DNA of 34,331 bases from Burkholderiales bacterium (GTDB lineage Bacteria > Pseudomonadota > Gammaproteobacteria > Burkholderiales > Casimicrobiaceae), in contig JANXUB010000122.1 of NCBI GenBank assembly GCA_025352105.1, positions 1 to 34,331 on the forward strand. The letters are read 5' to 3'. The notes beneath the pieces were generated by a model. That model was not told the DNA's origin. It was given only the letters and a program-made list of their open reading frames with translations, and ran no database searches. Made by a program: the position numbers and the translations under genes. This document shows, piece by piece, positions 1-8,888 of the stretch (its first letter is position 1; each line of letters begins with the position of its first letter).

Positions 1-647
1 ATCACATTCCACAGCGTCTGCCAGCCTGACGCTCCCGCGTCGCTTGCCGCCTCAAGCAGACTGCGATCAATGCGCATCATGCTGTTGAAAATTGGCACGA
101 TCATAAACATCGTATAGAGGTGCACAAACGCCAGTACCACCGAGAAATCAGAGAACAGTAACCACTCAACAGGCTGGTCAACAATGCCCGCGCCGGTGAG
201 CGTTTGATTGATCAAACCGTTGCGCCCCAACAGCGGCACCCACGAGATCATGCGGATTACGTTCGACGTCCAGAACGGCACTGTGCAGACCAGGAACAAG
301 GCTGTTTGCATCCCCTGCGAACGTACGTGAAATGCAAGAAAGTACGCGACGGAAAAACCGATTAACAGTGTGATGAGCCACACCAGCAGGCAGAACTTGA
401 GCGTCGAGATATAGGTCTTCAGCGTGACACAAATATCGCCGTTGTCGGTGAGCTCGGTGCAGCCTTCAAAAATGCTGAAGTAGTTTTTAAACGTAAAGCC
501 TGGTAGCAGTTCGTACTCGTTGAAATTCCAGAAACTGACCATCAAGATCAGCGCTAGAGGAATCAAAAAGAAGAGCACGAACACCAGCGTGAACGGCGCG
601 GCCTGCCACCACGCAGGTAGCGTAGCGTTCACTGCTGGTTTGCTCAT
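1..647 (-). CDS. ABC transporter permease, PotB-like (3' part outside window)
   Basis: Inner-membrane permease of an importer for polyamine-like or other small organic substrates. The reading frame opens with ATG at 647 (MSKPAVNATLPAWW) and stays open to the window edge, giving about 215 residues; the C-terminus is missing. A first membrane segment lies at residues 18-37 (FTLVFVLFFLIPLALILMVS), followed by a periplasmic loop and further hydrophobic segments near residues 85-105, 115-130 and 165-185. The last visible residues (LLEAASDAGASGWQTLW) match the EAA loop that contacts the ATPase in BPD-type permeases. It lies 44 bp downstream of the binding-protein gene and is presumably in the same operon. 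A second permease would be expected beyond the left edge. The family is clear; the substrate is not. Confidence 0.85.
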   Translation of the reverse strand, partial: MSKPAVNATLPAWWQAAPFTLVFVLFFLIPLALILMVSFWNFNEYELLPGFTFKNYFSIFEGCTELTDNGDICVTLKTYISTLKFCLLVWLITLLIGFSVAYFLAFHVRSQGMQTALFLVCTVPFWTSNVIRMISWVPLLGRNGLINQTLTGAGIVDQPVEWLLFSDFSVVLAFVHLYTMFMIVPIFNSMMRIDRSLLEAASDAGASGWQTLWNV

Positions 648-691
648 TGCTTGGTTACAACCCTCGCCTTGTTGCCACGTAAATCAAATGG

Positions 692-1972
692 CTAGGCCGC
701 GACAAACTCATTCCACTTCTTGACCATGTATTCGTTCTCGTCCATCAGCGCGTTCCAGCAGGCGATGCCGCCCATGCGCGCTTCGTAGCTGCCGCCATCT
801 CGGATCGCGCCGGTCTTCGCGAGTACGTCGCCATTCGGACTCTTGATGTCTTGGCTGGCGGCTTTGCCTTCCATCCAGTACGCCCATTCGTACGCTTCCA
901 TCTTCGATTTCGCGGTGTCTAGCACGGCGCTGTAATAGCCCTGACGATTGAGATAAGCACCCGCCCAACCGTCGAGGAACCAGTTGATGAACTCATACGC
1001 ACCGTCGAGTTTTTTGCCGGACAACGTAGCAGGCAAACCGAAGCCCGCCGCCCATGCGCGATAGCCCTCTTTCAACGGCTGGAAATTGCAGGCGATACCC
1101 TTGGTGCGCACCGCAGTCACAGCAGGCGACCACATCGACTGAATCACCACTTCGCCGGACGCCATCAGGTTCACGGACTCGTTGAAGTCTTTCCACAGCG
1201 CGCGGAACTGGCCCGCTTTTTTCGCCTCAATCAGGGTCTTGATCGTGAGATCAATTTCCTTCTTGGTCATGTTGCCTTTGTCGGGATACTTGTAGATGCC
1301 CTTGGCTTCGACCACCATCGCCGCGTCCATGATGCCGATGGACGGAATGTTCAGAATCGCCGCCTTGCCCTTGAATTCAGGGTTCAACAGCTCTGCCCAC
1401 GAATCAATCGGGCGCTTGATCAAGTCAGGACGAATGCCCAGTGTGTCAGCGTTGTAGACCGTTGGAATCAGCGACATGAACTGGGTCGGGCTCTTGGCGA
1501 ATACCTTTGATTTTTCGCCTTCGAGGTAGATCACCTTTTTCGGCGCGGTGCCCTGATCGCCGACTTTTTTCCCCGCAACTTCACCGGTGGTGAAGAGGCT
1601 CGTAATCTTCGCGGCATTCTTGATGCGCTTGGTATCGATGCCTTTCAGATTGCCGGTCGGGACGATCTTTTTCAGCGAGAAATATTCGGTGTCGATCAGA
1701 TCAAAACTGTTCGGTGCAGTCACTGCGCGCTTCGTTACGTCATCGGTTGTCACGGCAACATATTGAATCTCGATGCCGGTGTCTGCCTTGAATTTCTCCG
1801 CGATGGCCTTGTCCTGATTCACCGCCGTGCCAAGGTAGCGCAGTACGATTTTTTCCTGTGCATGAATCGCTGGAAACATGCCCGCGGCGAGGATGCCAGC
1901 GGTGCCTTTGAGCAGCGTGCGGCGCGTTTGATCTGTCGTCGCTGTATCAAGCGTTTTATTCGTTTCGTCCAT
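692..1972 (-). CDS. Periplasmic solute-binding protein of a Pot-type ABC importer
   Basis: Captures substrate in the periplasm and delivers it to the neighbouring permease. The protein has 426 residues. The N-terminus carries a twin-arginine signal (TRRTLLKG, then a hydrophobic stretch ending AIHA-Q near residue 39), so export by Tat is likely. The mature part resembles the PotD/PotF and extracellular solute-binding class (LRYLGTAVNQDKAIAEKF; later WAELLNPEFKGKAAI and FINWFLDGWAG). The ATG at 1972 is preceded by a strong ribosome site, AAGGAG, 5 nt upstream. It lies between the ATPase and permease genes of the same importer. Spermidine/putrescine is the default family annotation, but the ligand cannot be fixed from sequence; other amines or carboxylates are possible. 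Confidence 0.88.
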   Translation of the reverse strand: MDETNKTLDTATTDQTRRTLLKGTAGILAAGMFPAIHAQEKIVLRYLGTAVNQDKAIAEKFKADTGIEIQYVAVTTDDVTKRAVTAPNSFDLIDTEYFSLKKIVPTGNLKGIDTKRIKNAAKITSLFTTGEVAGKKVGDQGTAPKKVIYLEGEKSKVFAKSPTQFMSLIPTVYNADTLGIRPDLIKRPIDSWAELLNPEFKGKAAILNIPSIGIMDAAMVVEAKGIYKYPDKGNMTKKEIDLTIKTLIEAKKAGQFRALWKDFNESVNLMASGEVVIQSMWSPAVTAVRTKGIACNFQPLKEGYRAWAAGFGLPATLSGKKLDGAYEFINWFLDGWAGAYLNRQGYYSAVLDTAKSKMEAYEWAYWMEGKAASQDIKSPNGDVLAKTGAIRDGGSYEARMGGIACWNALMDENEYMVKKWNEFVAA

Positions 1973-2029
1973 GTGTGCTCCTTGATTGGGACAAAGAAAA
2001 GTTACCGGTGAATTTTTTGGCTGGCAGCG

Positions 2030-3085
2030 TCAAGCCGCAATGCGTGTCGGCTGCAACGTGTGTGCGCTCGTCCACCAAAGCTTGACCGATTCGCCCGTGA
2101 CGTAGGGGCGGGACGCGAACGCGGCCTCCGGCAGCATGACCGATACCGCAGTCTTTGATGCGGCTTCGAGGCCGAGCAGCACGTAGGTGCCTTGATATTC
2201 GACGTCGGTGATGGTGGCTGGCAGGCTGTTGACCGAGTTGCTACGGGCAGTGTCGTCTGACGCTGGCGCGATCTGCATCTGATCGTTGCGTACGGCGATT
2301 TTGCCGCTCGCGGTGTCAATCACGTTGTGACCGCCCATGAATTTGGCGACAAATTCATTAACCGGCCGGTTGTAAACCTCGTTCGGTGAACCGACCTGCT
2401 CGATGATTCCGTGGTTCATCACGACCATCGTGTCGGCCAGCGCCATCGCCTCTTCCTGCGAGTGCGTAACGTGGATGAAGGTGAGACACAACTCCTTTTG
2501 CCAGCGACGCAATTCGGCGCGCATCTGAATGCGCAAGAACGGATCAAGCGCTGACAGCGGCTCATCAAGCAGAAGCACCTTCGGCTGCGTAATAAGTGCG
2601 CGGGCCAAGGCAACGCGCTGCTGTTGACCACCCGAGAGTTCCGCCGGTTTGCGCTCGGCCAGATGCCCCATTGCAACGCGATCAAGCAGATCCTTCGCCC
2701 GCGTTTTCCGTTCGGATTTATCAACGCCTTTCATCTTCAAGCTGAACGCCACGTTGTCCAGCGCTGACAAGTGCGGGAAAAGTGCAAAGCTTTGAAACAT
2801 CATTGCGGTGCCGCGCGCAGCAGCAGGCAAATGCGTAATCTCACGGCCCTCCAGCAGGATCGTGCCGCTGGTCACCGACTCGTGCCCAGCCATCATGCGT
2901 AGCGTGGTGCTTTTGCCGCAGCCCGACGGGCCGAGGAGGCAACAGTAGCTGCCAACAGCAATGCTCAAGTTGATGCTGTCGACGGCAGTGCTGCCGCCGA
3001 CATAGCGCTTCGTCAGCGCGTGCAAAGCGATGGCCACGGGTACGGGAGAAGAGCGTCGTGCGTCGGCGGAGAGCGAATCGTTCAT
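2030..3085 (-). CDS. ABC transporter ATP-binding protein, PotA-like
   Basis: Cytoplasmic ATPase that powers the importer encoded downstream. It shows Walker A (GPSGCGKST), a Q-loop (MMFQSFALFPH), the signature LSGGQQQRVALARAL, Walker B with the catalytic Glu (VLLLDEPLSALD), and the switch His (IHVTHSQEEAM). The last ~100 residues form a TOBE-like region, as in PotA/FbpC/CysA-type ATPases. The chosen start is the ATG at 3085 (MNDSLSADARRSS, 351 aa). A GTG at 3115 would add ten residues, but that extension looks unrelated to the family. This is the first gene of the visible operon; the binding-protein gene begins 57 bp after its stop. Confidence 0.9.
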   Translation of the reverse strand: MNDSLSADARRSSPVPVAIALHALTKRYVGGSTAVDSINLSIAVGSYCCLLGPSGCGKSTTLRMMAGHESVTSGTILLEGREITHLPAAARGTAMMFQSFALFPHLSALDNVAFSLKMKGVDKSERKTRAKDLLDRVAMGHLAERKPAELSGGQQQRVALARALITQPKVLLLDEPLSALDPFLRIQMRAELRRWQKELCLTFIHVTHSQEEAMALADTMVVMNHGIIEQVGSPNEVYNRPVNEFVAKFMGGHNVIDTASGKIAVRNDQMQIAPASDDTARSNSVNSLPATITDVEYQGTYVLLGLEAASKTAVSVMLPEAAFASRPYVTGESVKLWWTSAHTLQPTRIAA

Positions 3086-3227
3086 GTTGGCGCACAAGCG
3101 CAAGAGACATGCCACATGCTTAGTTGCCCAAGCGCACCATTAGCGTGCCGCGCGCATGCCGCTTGCACCAACAAAGAGCAAAACGACATTGACGCGTGCC
3201 GCTTTCGAAAGTGGTGGGGCTGACGCA

Positions 3228-3248
3228 TTAAGTGTTTTATCCACTTAA
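3228..3248. promoter_or_regulatory. Inverted repeat upstream of ahpC, possible operator
   Basis: A perfect inverted repeat, TTAAGTG-N7-CACTTAA, lies in the AT-rich divergent gap between the ABC operon (minus) and ahpC (plus). Just downstream is TATAAAT (3259-3265), which could act as a -10 for ahpC. A second palindrome, CTTTCGAAAG, is at 3202-3211. The 7-nt spacing between arms recalls OxyR-type half-site spacing, but the OxyR ATAG/CTAT core is not evident. Regulator unknown. Confidence 0.4.
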
Positions 3249-3352
3249 AAACACAAATATAAATTGTTGGACTAATCAAAGTCGCACAACAAAAATACGC
3301 CCATCGACTCTTCCTCCAATCGATAAGTAAAGACAAATTTAAGGAAACATCC

Positions 3353-3916
3353 ATGTCACTCATCAACACCACCATCAAGCCATTCAAAGCAACCGCCTAT
3401 CAAAGCGGCAAATTCATTGACGTCAGCGACGCCACCCTGAAAGGCAAATGGTCAGTCGTTGTCTTCTACCCGGCGGACTTCACGTTCGTCTGTCCGACCG
3501 AGCTGGAAGACCTGGCGGACAACTACGCTGAATTCCAGAAGATGGGCGTAGAGATTTACGGCGTGTCGACCGATAGCCATTTCGCTCACAAAGCCTGGCA
3601 CGACACTTCGGACGCAATCAAAAAGGTGCAGTATGCGCTGGTTGGTGATCCCACCGCAACGCTGGCACGCAATTTTGATGTTTTGATCGAAGAGGAAGGA
3701 ATGGCGTTGCGCGGAACTTTCGTGATCAATCCAGAAGGCCAGATCAAGCTCTGCGAAATTCACGACAACGGCATCGGCCGCGACGCATCAGAGCTGCTGC
3801 GCAAAGTGCGTGCGGCCAAATACGTCGCCGAACATCCGGGCCAGGTGTGCCCCGCCAAATGGACCGAAGGCGCAGCGACGCTCACCCCTTCGCTCGATCT
3901 GGTGGGCAAGATCTAG
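3353..3916 (+). CDS. ahpC: Alkyl hydroperoxide reductase subunit C (typical 2-Cys peroxiredoxin)
   Basis: Reduces H2O2 and organic hydroperoxides in the cytoplasm and is re-reduced by AhpF. The 187 residues match the full family length. The peroxidatic Cys is in [13 protein letters not shown] (about residue 47) and the resolving Cys in VCPAKW (about residue 166). The ATG at 3353 has a good ribosome site, AAGGAA, 7 nt upstream. It is the first gene of an ahpC-ahpF pair; the 218-bp gap to ahpF carries two hairpins. A peroxide-responsive regulator would be expected from family knowledge, but no confident operator was read. Confidence 0.97.
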   Translation: MSLINTTIKPFKATAYQSGKFIDVSDATLKGKWSVVVFYPADFTFVCPTELEDLADNYAEFQKMGVEIYGVSTDSHFAHKAWHDTSDAIKKVQYALVGDPTATLARNFDVLIEEEGMALRGTFVINPEGQIKLCEIHDNGIGRDASELLRKVRAAKYVAEHPGQVCPAKWTEGAATLTPSLDLVGKI

Positions 3917-3931
3917 GCGCATTCAAGCGCT

Positions 3932-3985
3932 GCCCGGAAACGGGCTAGACATCGCCCTTCCCTTCCCTCCCAAGTCGCGGGAGGG
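3932..3985 (+). repeat. Two hairpins in the ahpC-ahpF gap
   Basis: Hairpin 1 is GCCCG-GAAA-CGGGC (3932-3945), a 5-bp stem closed by a GNRA-type tetraloop. Hairpin 2 is CCCTCCC-AAGTCGC-GGGAGGG (3965-3985), a 7-bp stem. No U-run follows, so neither looks like an efficient intrinsic terminator. They could act as REP-like mRNA stabilisers or processing sites that let ahpC accumulate above ahpF. Function is inferred only. Confidence 0.5.
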
Positions 3986-4134
3986 TTGGGTCGACAGGCG
4001 TGGCCACTTCGTAAATCCCTCGAATTGAGCCACCCGTGACAACCCTCGAAATTGCAGCCCGCATTGGGCGGTCACCGTTAGGTCGAACGCCGGCTGCCAG
4101 TCACCGAAATATTTTTGAATTCGCGAGTTCCACC

Positions 4135-5679
4135 ATGCTAGATACGAACCTCAAAAACCAACTCAAGGCCTATCTCGAGAAGCTCACGCAGCCGATTGAA
4201 GTCATCGCATCGCTTGACGACAGCAAGGGATCTCACGATCTGATCGAATTGCTCGACGACATCAAGGCACTGTCGCACCGCATTACGGTCACCGCGCGAC
4301 GCGACGACGCCGAGAGAAAGCCCTCGTTCGCGATCACTCGCCCCGGCAGCGACATGGGCGTGCGTTTTGCAGGCCTGCCTCTTGGGCACGAGTTCACGTC
4401 GTTGGTGTTGGCGCTTCTGCATGTAGGCGGTCACCCGTCAAAGGCCGCCGCTGATCTCATCGAGCAAGTAAAGAACTTGAAGGGCACGTTTCACTTCGAA
4501 ACGTACTTTTCGCTGACCTGTCAAAACTGCCCCGACGTGGTTCAGGCGCTGAACCTGATGGCGGTTCTGAATCCAAACATCAGCCATGTCGCAATCGACG
4601 GCGCCCTGTTTCAGGACGAGGTGGCAAAGCGCCAGGTGATGAATGTGCCGTCCATCTTTCTGAACGGCGAGCCGTTCGGCCAGGGCCGCATGGAATTGGC
4701 TGAGATCGTGGCCAAGCTCGATACGGGTAGCGCTGCACGCGAGGCAGAAAAACTGAACACAAAAGCGCCGTTCGACGTTTTGATCGTTGGCGGCGGCCCC
4801 GCTGGCGCAGCCGCCGCCGTGTACGCCGCTCGCAAGGGCATTGCTACCGGCATCGCAGCCGAGCGTTTCGGCGGGCAAGTGCTCGACACCATGGGCATCG
4901 AGAACTACATCTCGATCAAAGAAACCGACGGCCCCCATTTCGCGGTGGCGCTGGAGCAACACGTCAAGGCTTACGATGTCGACATCATGAATTTGCAGCG
5001 TGCCGAGGCGCTGGTGCCTGGCGAGTTAATTGAAATCAAACTCAAAAGCGGTGCCACGCTCAAATCCAAGACGGTGATTCTGGCGACGGGCGCGCGTTGG
5101 CGCGACATGGATGTGCCAGGCGAAAAAGAGTACCGCACCAAAGGCGTAACGTACTGCCCGCACTGCGATGGCCCGCTCTTCAAAGGCAAGCGCGTTGCCG
5201 TGATTGGCGGCGGAAACTCGGGCGTCGAGGCGGCGATTGATTTAGCAGGCCTCGTAGCCCACGTAACTTTGCTCGAATTCGCAACCGAGCTTCGGGCAGA
5301 CGCAGTGCTTCAGCGCAAGCTCAACAGCCTGCCGAACGTCACCGTCATCATGCACGCACAAACCACTGAAGTCACGGGCGACGGACAAAAAGTCAACGGC
5401 CTGATCTACAAAGACCGCGCAACAGACGAGCCAAAAAAGATCGACATCGCAGGCGTGTTTGTGCAGATTGGTTTGTTGCCCAACACTGACTGGTTAAAAG
5501 GCGTTGTTGAACTGTCGAAGCATGGCGAAATCGTCGTGGACGCGCATGGGCGTACCAACGTTCCGGGCGTCTTTGCTGCGGGCGATGCAACGACCACGCC
5601 GTTCAAGCAAATCGTCATCGCCGCTGGAGAAGGATCAAAAGCAGCGCTCTCGGCCTTCGATCATCTCATTCGCAACTAG
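4135..5679 (+). CDS. ahpF: Alkyl hydroperoxide reductase subunit F (NADH-dependent flavoprotein)
   Basis: Transfers electrons from NADH through FAD and two disulfide centres to AhpC. The N-terminal tandem-thioredoxin domain (residues 1-200) has its CxxC in [10 protein letters not shown]. The FAD motif is [15 protein letters not shown] (near residue 218), the second redox centre is [13 protein letters not shown], the NAD-binding motif is [12 protein letters not shown], and the C-terminal FAD contact is [11 protein letters not shown]. The ATG at 4135 gives 514 aa and matches the family N-terminus ([20 protein letters not shown]). An in-frame GTG at 4036 would add 33 residues with no family resemblance and was not used. 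It follows ahpC in the same direction. Confidence 0.96.
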   Translation: MLDTNLKNQLKAYLEKLTQPIEVIASLDDSKGSHDLIELLDDIKALSHRITVTARRDDAERKPSFAITRPGSDMGVRFAGLPLGHEFTSLVLALLHVGGHPSKAAADLIEQVKNLKGTFHFETYFSLTCQNCPDVVQALNLMAVLNPNISHVAIDGALFQDEVAKRQVMNVPSIFLNGEPFGQGRMELAEIVAKLDTGSAAREAEKLNTKAPFDVLIVGGGPAGAAAAVYAARKGIATGIAAERFGGQVLDTMGIENYISIKETDGPHFAVALEQHVKAYDVDIMNLQRAEALVPGELIEIKLKSGATLKSKTVILATGARWRDMDVPGEKEYRTKGVTYCPHCDGPLFKGKRVAVIGGGNSGVEAAIDLAGLVAHVTLLEFATELRADAVLQRKLNSLPNVTVIMHAQTTEVTGDGQKVNGLIYKDRATDEPKKIDIAGVFVQIGLLPNTDWLKGVVELSKHGEIVVDAHGRTNVPGVFAAGDATTTPFKQIVIAAGEGSKAALSAFDHLIRN

Positions 5680-5783
5680 CGAGCGCCATGGCGATGGCAT
5701 TCATTCGTGTGTATGCGGCCGCGAGCCGCCTGCTCGCACTGCGCTAAAGTCTCATTCTGATTGAAGCGAGACGATGCAACGAT

Positions 5784-7271
5784 ATGCGGGCGAAATGTGT
5801 GATGGTGTTAGGCACCACGAGCGGTGCAGGCAAGAGCTGGCTGACTACGGCGCTGTGCCGCTACTACGCGCGGCAAGGATTGAAAGTTGCGCCGTTCAAG
5901 GCGCAAAACATGAGCAACAACGCGCGCGTTGTGGTGGGCGGCGAAATCGGCAGTGCGCAGTACTTTCAGGCGTTGGCAGCGAACGCTGTGCCAGAAGTGC
6001 GGATGAATCCGCTGCTGTTGAAACCCGAACGGGACACCCACAGCCAGGTCGTGTTGATGGGACAGGTTAACACTGAGTTGTCGAGCATGCCGTGGCGTGG
6101 TCGCAGTGCGTTGGTGTGGCCCGTCATTACACGAGCGTTAGACGAGTTGCGGCAAGAAAATGATGTGATCGTGATCGAAGGCGCAGGCTCTCCCGCCGAG
6201 ATTAATTTGAAGGACAGCGATATCGTCAACATGCGTGTCGCCCTGCATGCAGGCGCATCGTGCCTGCTGGTGACTGACATTGATCGGGGCGGCGCGTTTG
6301 CTCATCTTTACGGCACTTGGGCCATGCTTGACGATGTCGAGCGCAAATTGATCAAAGGCTTTGTGCTCAACAAGTTTCGCGGCGATGCCGCCCTGCTCGC
6401 ACCAGGGCCACAGATGCTGCAAGACTTGACCGGCGTGCCGACCGTTGCGACGCTGCCAATGTGGTGGCAACACGGTTTACCCGAAGAAGACGGCGTGTTC
6501 GATGACCGCACAGTTCACACTAGCGCCAGCTCCAGTGCTGTAGTTACAACTATCGCTGTAGTAGCTTATCCGCGCATCAGCAATCTCGACGAGTTTCAGG
6601 CGCTCAAAAATGTGCCCGGCGTTCGTCTGAAGTGGGCACGCAGCCCGGCTGATTTGACTGATGCCGACTGGATTGTTCTGCCTGGATCAAACCACACCAG
6701 CGGCGATTTGGCATGGTTGCGAGAGCGTGGGATTGATGCCGCAATCGCGCTGCATGCGGCGCGCGGTGGCGCGGTGTTGGGCATTTGTGGCGGGCTGCAA
6801 ATGCTCGGACAAACGATTGCTGATCCGGAGCAAGTTGAAACCGATGCGATCTGCACACCCGGACTGCACCACCTGGCGATCTCAACGGTATTTGCCAATG
6901 AAAAAACAGTGCGCCGCAGCCAGGCTCAGTTTGCGTCACTGTCAGGACGCTGGGCGGCGCTCTCGGGCGTGAAAGTGCAGGGTTACGAAATTCATCTGGG
7001 GCAGACGCAGATGTCGCCAAAAGAGTCTCATGCTGCGACGGCGGTGTTGCACGACTCGTCCGGCAACGTTTTGGCTTGCCAGAACGTTCGCGGCAATGTG
7101 CTTGGGATTTATTTGCACGGTTTATTCGAAGATACGGCTGTGCTGCAAGCGTTGTTCGGAAACGAGGGCGCAAGCTGTGTGCCGACGCTGGAAACAGTAT
7201 TTAATGGAATGGCTGACTACGTCGAGCAGCATTTTGAAAGGGGTACGTTGCCATCATTGCTGATCGATTGA
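5784..7271 (+). CDS. cobQ: Cobyric acid synthase
   Basis: ATP- and glutamine-dependent enzyme that amidates four carboxyls of adenosylcobyrinate a,c-diamide to give adenosylcobyrate. The protein has 495 aa. The N-terminal dethiobiotin-synthetase-like ATPase has the P-loop GTTSGAGKSW, then FKAQNMSNN and VIEGAGSPAEINL. The C-terminal class I glutamine amidotransferase has its nucleophile Cys in GICGGLQMLG and the later YEIHLGQT and YLHGLFED motifs. The ATG at 5784 (MRAKCVMVLG) resembles family N-termini; an ATG at 5802 is the alternative. It converges on cobD with a 38-bp gap and is not in the riboswitch operon. No riboswitch was seen in the 104 bp before it. Confidence 0.95.
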   Translation: MRAKCVMVLGTTSGAGKSWLTTALCRYYARQGLKVAPFKAQNMSNNARVVVGGEIGSAQYFQALAANAVPEVRMNPLLLKPERDTHSQVVLMGQVNTELSSMPWRGRSALVWPVITRALDELRQENDVIVIEGAGSPAEINLKDSDIVNMRVALHAGASCLLVTDIDRGGAFAHLYGTWAMLDDVERKLIKGFVLNKFRGDAALLAPGPQMLQDLTGVPTVATLPMWWQHGLPEEDGVFDDRTVHTSASSSAVVTTIAVVAYPRISNLDEFQALKNVPGVRLKWARSPADLTDADWIVLPGSNHTSGDLAWLRERGIDAAIALHAARGGAVLGICGGLQMLGQTIADPEQVETDAICTPGLHHLAISTVFANEKTVRRSQAQFASLSGRWAALSGVKVQGYEIHLGQTQMSPKESHAATAVLHDSSGNVLACQNVRGNVLGIYLHGLFEDTAVLQALFGNEGASCVPTLETVFNGMADYVEQHFERGTLPSLLID

Positions 7272-7309
7272 TAACGATCCGCAATGCGTCCGGAAACAAT
7301 CGCGGCCCA

Positions 7310-8281
7310 TCACCAATGGCTACTTTGGCGTAGCAACGCGATCACCACAAACCCGAAAACCACACTCAACAAGACTGCCGTCGCCAAGCGAATCGCTTTT
7401 TTTAGGTGGCCCGCCGTTGGCTCCGGTGCGTCACCATTAAGCGCGTAGACCCCAGGTTTACGCAGCCGGATATTGAGCGACAGTGCAAAGGCAGCCATCG
7501 GCCAACCGCTATTGGGCGACGGCGTACGGCGCGCCTCTCTCGGCAGTCGTGTAACCCATCGCCCCGGCAAGAGCACCACCACCAGAAAAGCGGTGAGTCG
7601 CGCACCCGGCCAGCTCAGAACGTCATCCACACGGGCCGCAAATTTGCCAGCCCATTGCCAATCGCGACTACCGCGCTCGCCAACATAGCCCCACATCGCG
7701 TCGGCGGTATTTGCGAACCGGTAGAGCGCAGCACCGGGCAAGCCCGCAACGGCAAACCAGAAGATAGGCGAAACGACGGAGTCGTTCAAGTTTTCGGCCA
7801 GCGATTCAATCACGCTTTCGCGAACTTCGCCGTGCGTGAGCGAGGCCACATCACGGCTAACGAGCCAAGCAAGGCGCCCTCTGCCTGCCAGCAGCGATTC
7901 GCACAGTGCCGCCTCAACCGCGAGCACCTCATCACGCAACATCCGCCACGCGAAGAGTGGCTTGAGCGCACATCCCAGCAAGAGCATGGACACGATTGGA
8001 GGTATCGCTGAGACCACATCGTAGAGCCCAACAGCGAGCAGCGTCGTTATCGTTGCACCGACCGTCCACAGGCCCGCAGCGTGCCAAAAAATTCGCCAAT
8101 TCGTCGTCAGCATAGACGGCTTTGAAGCACCAGCCAATGGTGCGACACGTTGCCCCGCCCAATCAAGATAGCGACCCATCCACACCACCGGATGCCAACG
8201 TGCCGCAGGTTCCCCACAGACGACATCCAGCAGCAAGGCAATGACCAACGCCCCGCAGGAAATGCCCACTGCGGAGAACAC
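7310..8281 (-). CDS. cobD: Adenosylcobinamide-phosphate synthase (CbiB/CobD), membrane protein
   Basis: Joins adenosylcobyrate to an aminopropanol (phosphate) arm, giving adenosylcobinamide (phosphate) in the inner membrane. Several hydrophobic segments are visible. Family motifs include DVVCGEPAARWHPVVWMG near the N-terminus, SRDVASLTHGEVRESVIESLAENLNDSVVSP in parts across residues 145-175, and ANTADAMWGY. The GTG at 8281 has a GAGGA ribosome site 6 nt upstream and is preferred (323 aa); a TTG at 8287 would overlap the cobO stop. It is the last gene of the btuB-to-cobD operon. No L-threonine-3-phosphate decarboxylase, the usual supplier of the arm, is encoded nearby. Confidence 0.92.
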   Translation of the reverse strand: MFSAVGISCGALVIALLLDVVCGEPAARWHPVVWMGRYLDWAGQRVAPLAGASKPSMLTTNWRIFWHAAGLWTVGATITTLLAVGLYDVVSAIPPIVSMLLLGCALKPLFAWRMLRDEVLAVEAALCESLLAGRGRLAWLVSRDVASLTHGEVRESVIESLAENLNDSVVSPIFWFAVAGLPGAALYRFANTADAMWGYVGERGSRDWQWAGKFAARVDDVLSWPGARLTAFLVVVLLPGRWVTRLPREARRTPSPNSGWPMAAFALSLNIRLRKPGVYALNGDAPEPTAGHLKKAIRLATAVLLSVVFGFVVIALLRQSSHW

Positions 8282-8283
8282 GA

Positions 8284-8853
8284 TCAATCCTCAATGCCTC
8301 GCTGCGCGGGAACCCCCGCATTAAAGGCATGCTTGATTTTGGTCATCTCCGTGACCGTGTCGGCGAGATCGATGATCTCGGTTGGACAACGTCGCCCCGT
8401 CAGGCAAACATGCACGTGTCCGGGGCGATTTTTGAGCGTATCAAGCACACTGTACAGCAGCAACCAACCGTAAATCAACGGGTATGTAATTTCATCGAGC
8501 ACAACAAGAAAGCAGGTGCCACCCATGATGGTTGCTCGGGCCTTTTCCCAGCCGTCACGGGCCAGTTGTGCGGAGTGTTCGAGATCACGACTTTTCCAGC
8601 TAAAGCCGTCACCCAATCCTTCAATCGGCACGCCGAGCTGCTCGAACATGCGATGTTCGCCAAAGCGCGCGGTGGGCACTTTCATAAATTGGTATATCTT
8701 GACTTCCTTGCCGCGACCGTGTGCGCGCAAGGCAAGGCCAAACGCTGCCGTACTTTTGCCCTTGCCATCACCGGTGTTGACGATGATGAGCCCACGTCGA
8801 TCCCCGTCTGACTTTTCGTACGGCTTCTCCGTGGGCGGTGTCTCAATATGCAT
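8284..8853 (-). CDS. cobO: Cob(I)alamin / corrinoid adenosyltransferase, CobA/BtuR type
   Basis: Transfers the 5'-deoxyadenosyl group from ATP to the cobalt of reduced corrinoids in the cytoplasm. The 189 residues fit the family. The P-loop is NTGDGKGKSTAA (about residues 26-37), followed by the family features QFMKVP and FEQLGV, and the Walker B-like VVLDEITYPL. Near the C-terminus LTGRRCPTEIIDLADTVTEM matches CobA/BtuR (in part). The ATG at 8853 is used. It lies between btuD (35-bp gap) and cobD (stop 2 bp before the preferred cobD GTG). It adenosylates incoming corrinoids before later assembly steps. Confidence 0.95.
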   Translation of the reverse strand: MHIETPPTEKPYEKSDGDRRGLIIVNTGDGKGKSTAAFGLALRAHGRGKEVKIYQFMKVPTARFGEHRMFEQLGVPIEGLGDGFSWKSRDLEHSAQLARDGWEKARATIMGGTCFLVVLDEITYPLIYGWLLLYSVLDTLKNRPGHVHVCLTGRRCPTEIIDLADTVTEMTKIKHAFNAGVPAQRGIED

Positions 8854-8888
8854 ACGGGTTCTTTCTTCGGCTCGCCATGGGTGAAGGC

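Noticed and set aside
3965..3985. Intrinsic terminator after ahpC
   Set aside because: The stem is good but no T-run follows, so it is listed as a hairpin only.
4036..4134. 33-residue N-terminal extension of AhpF from a GTG start
   Set aside because: The family N-terminus begins exactly at the ATG at 4135 and the extension has no homologous character.
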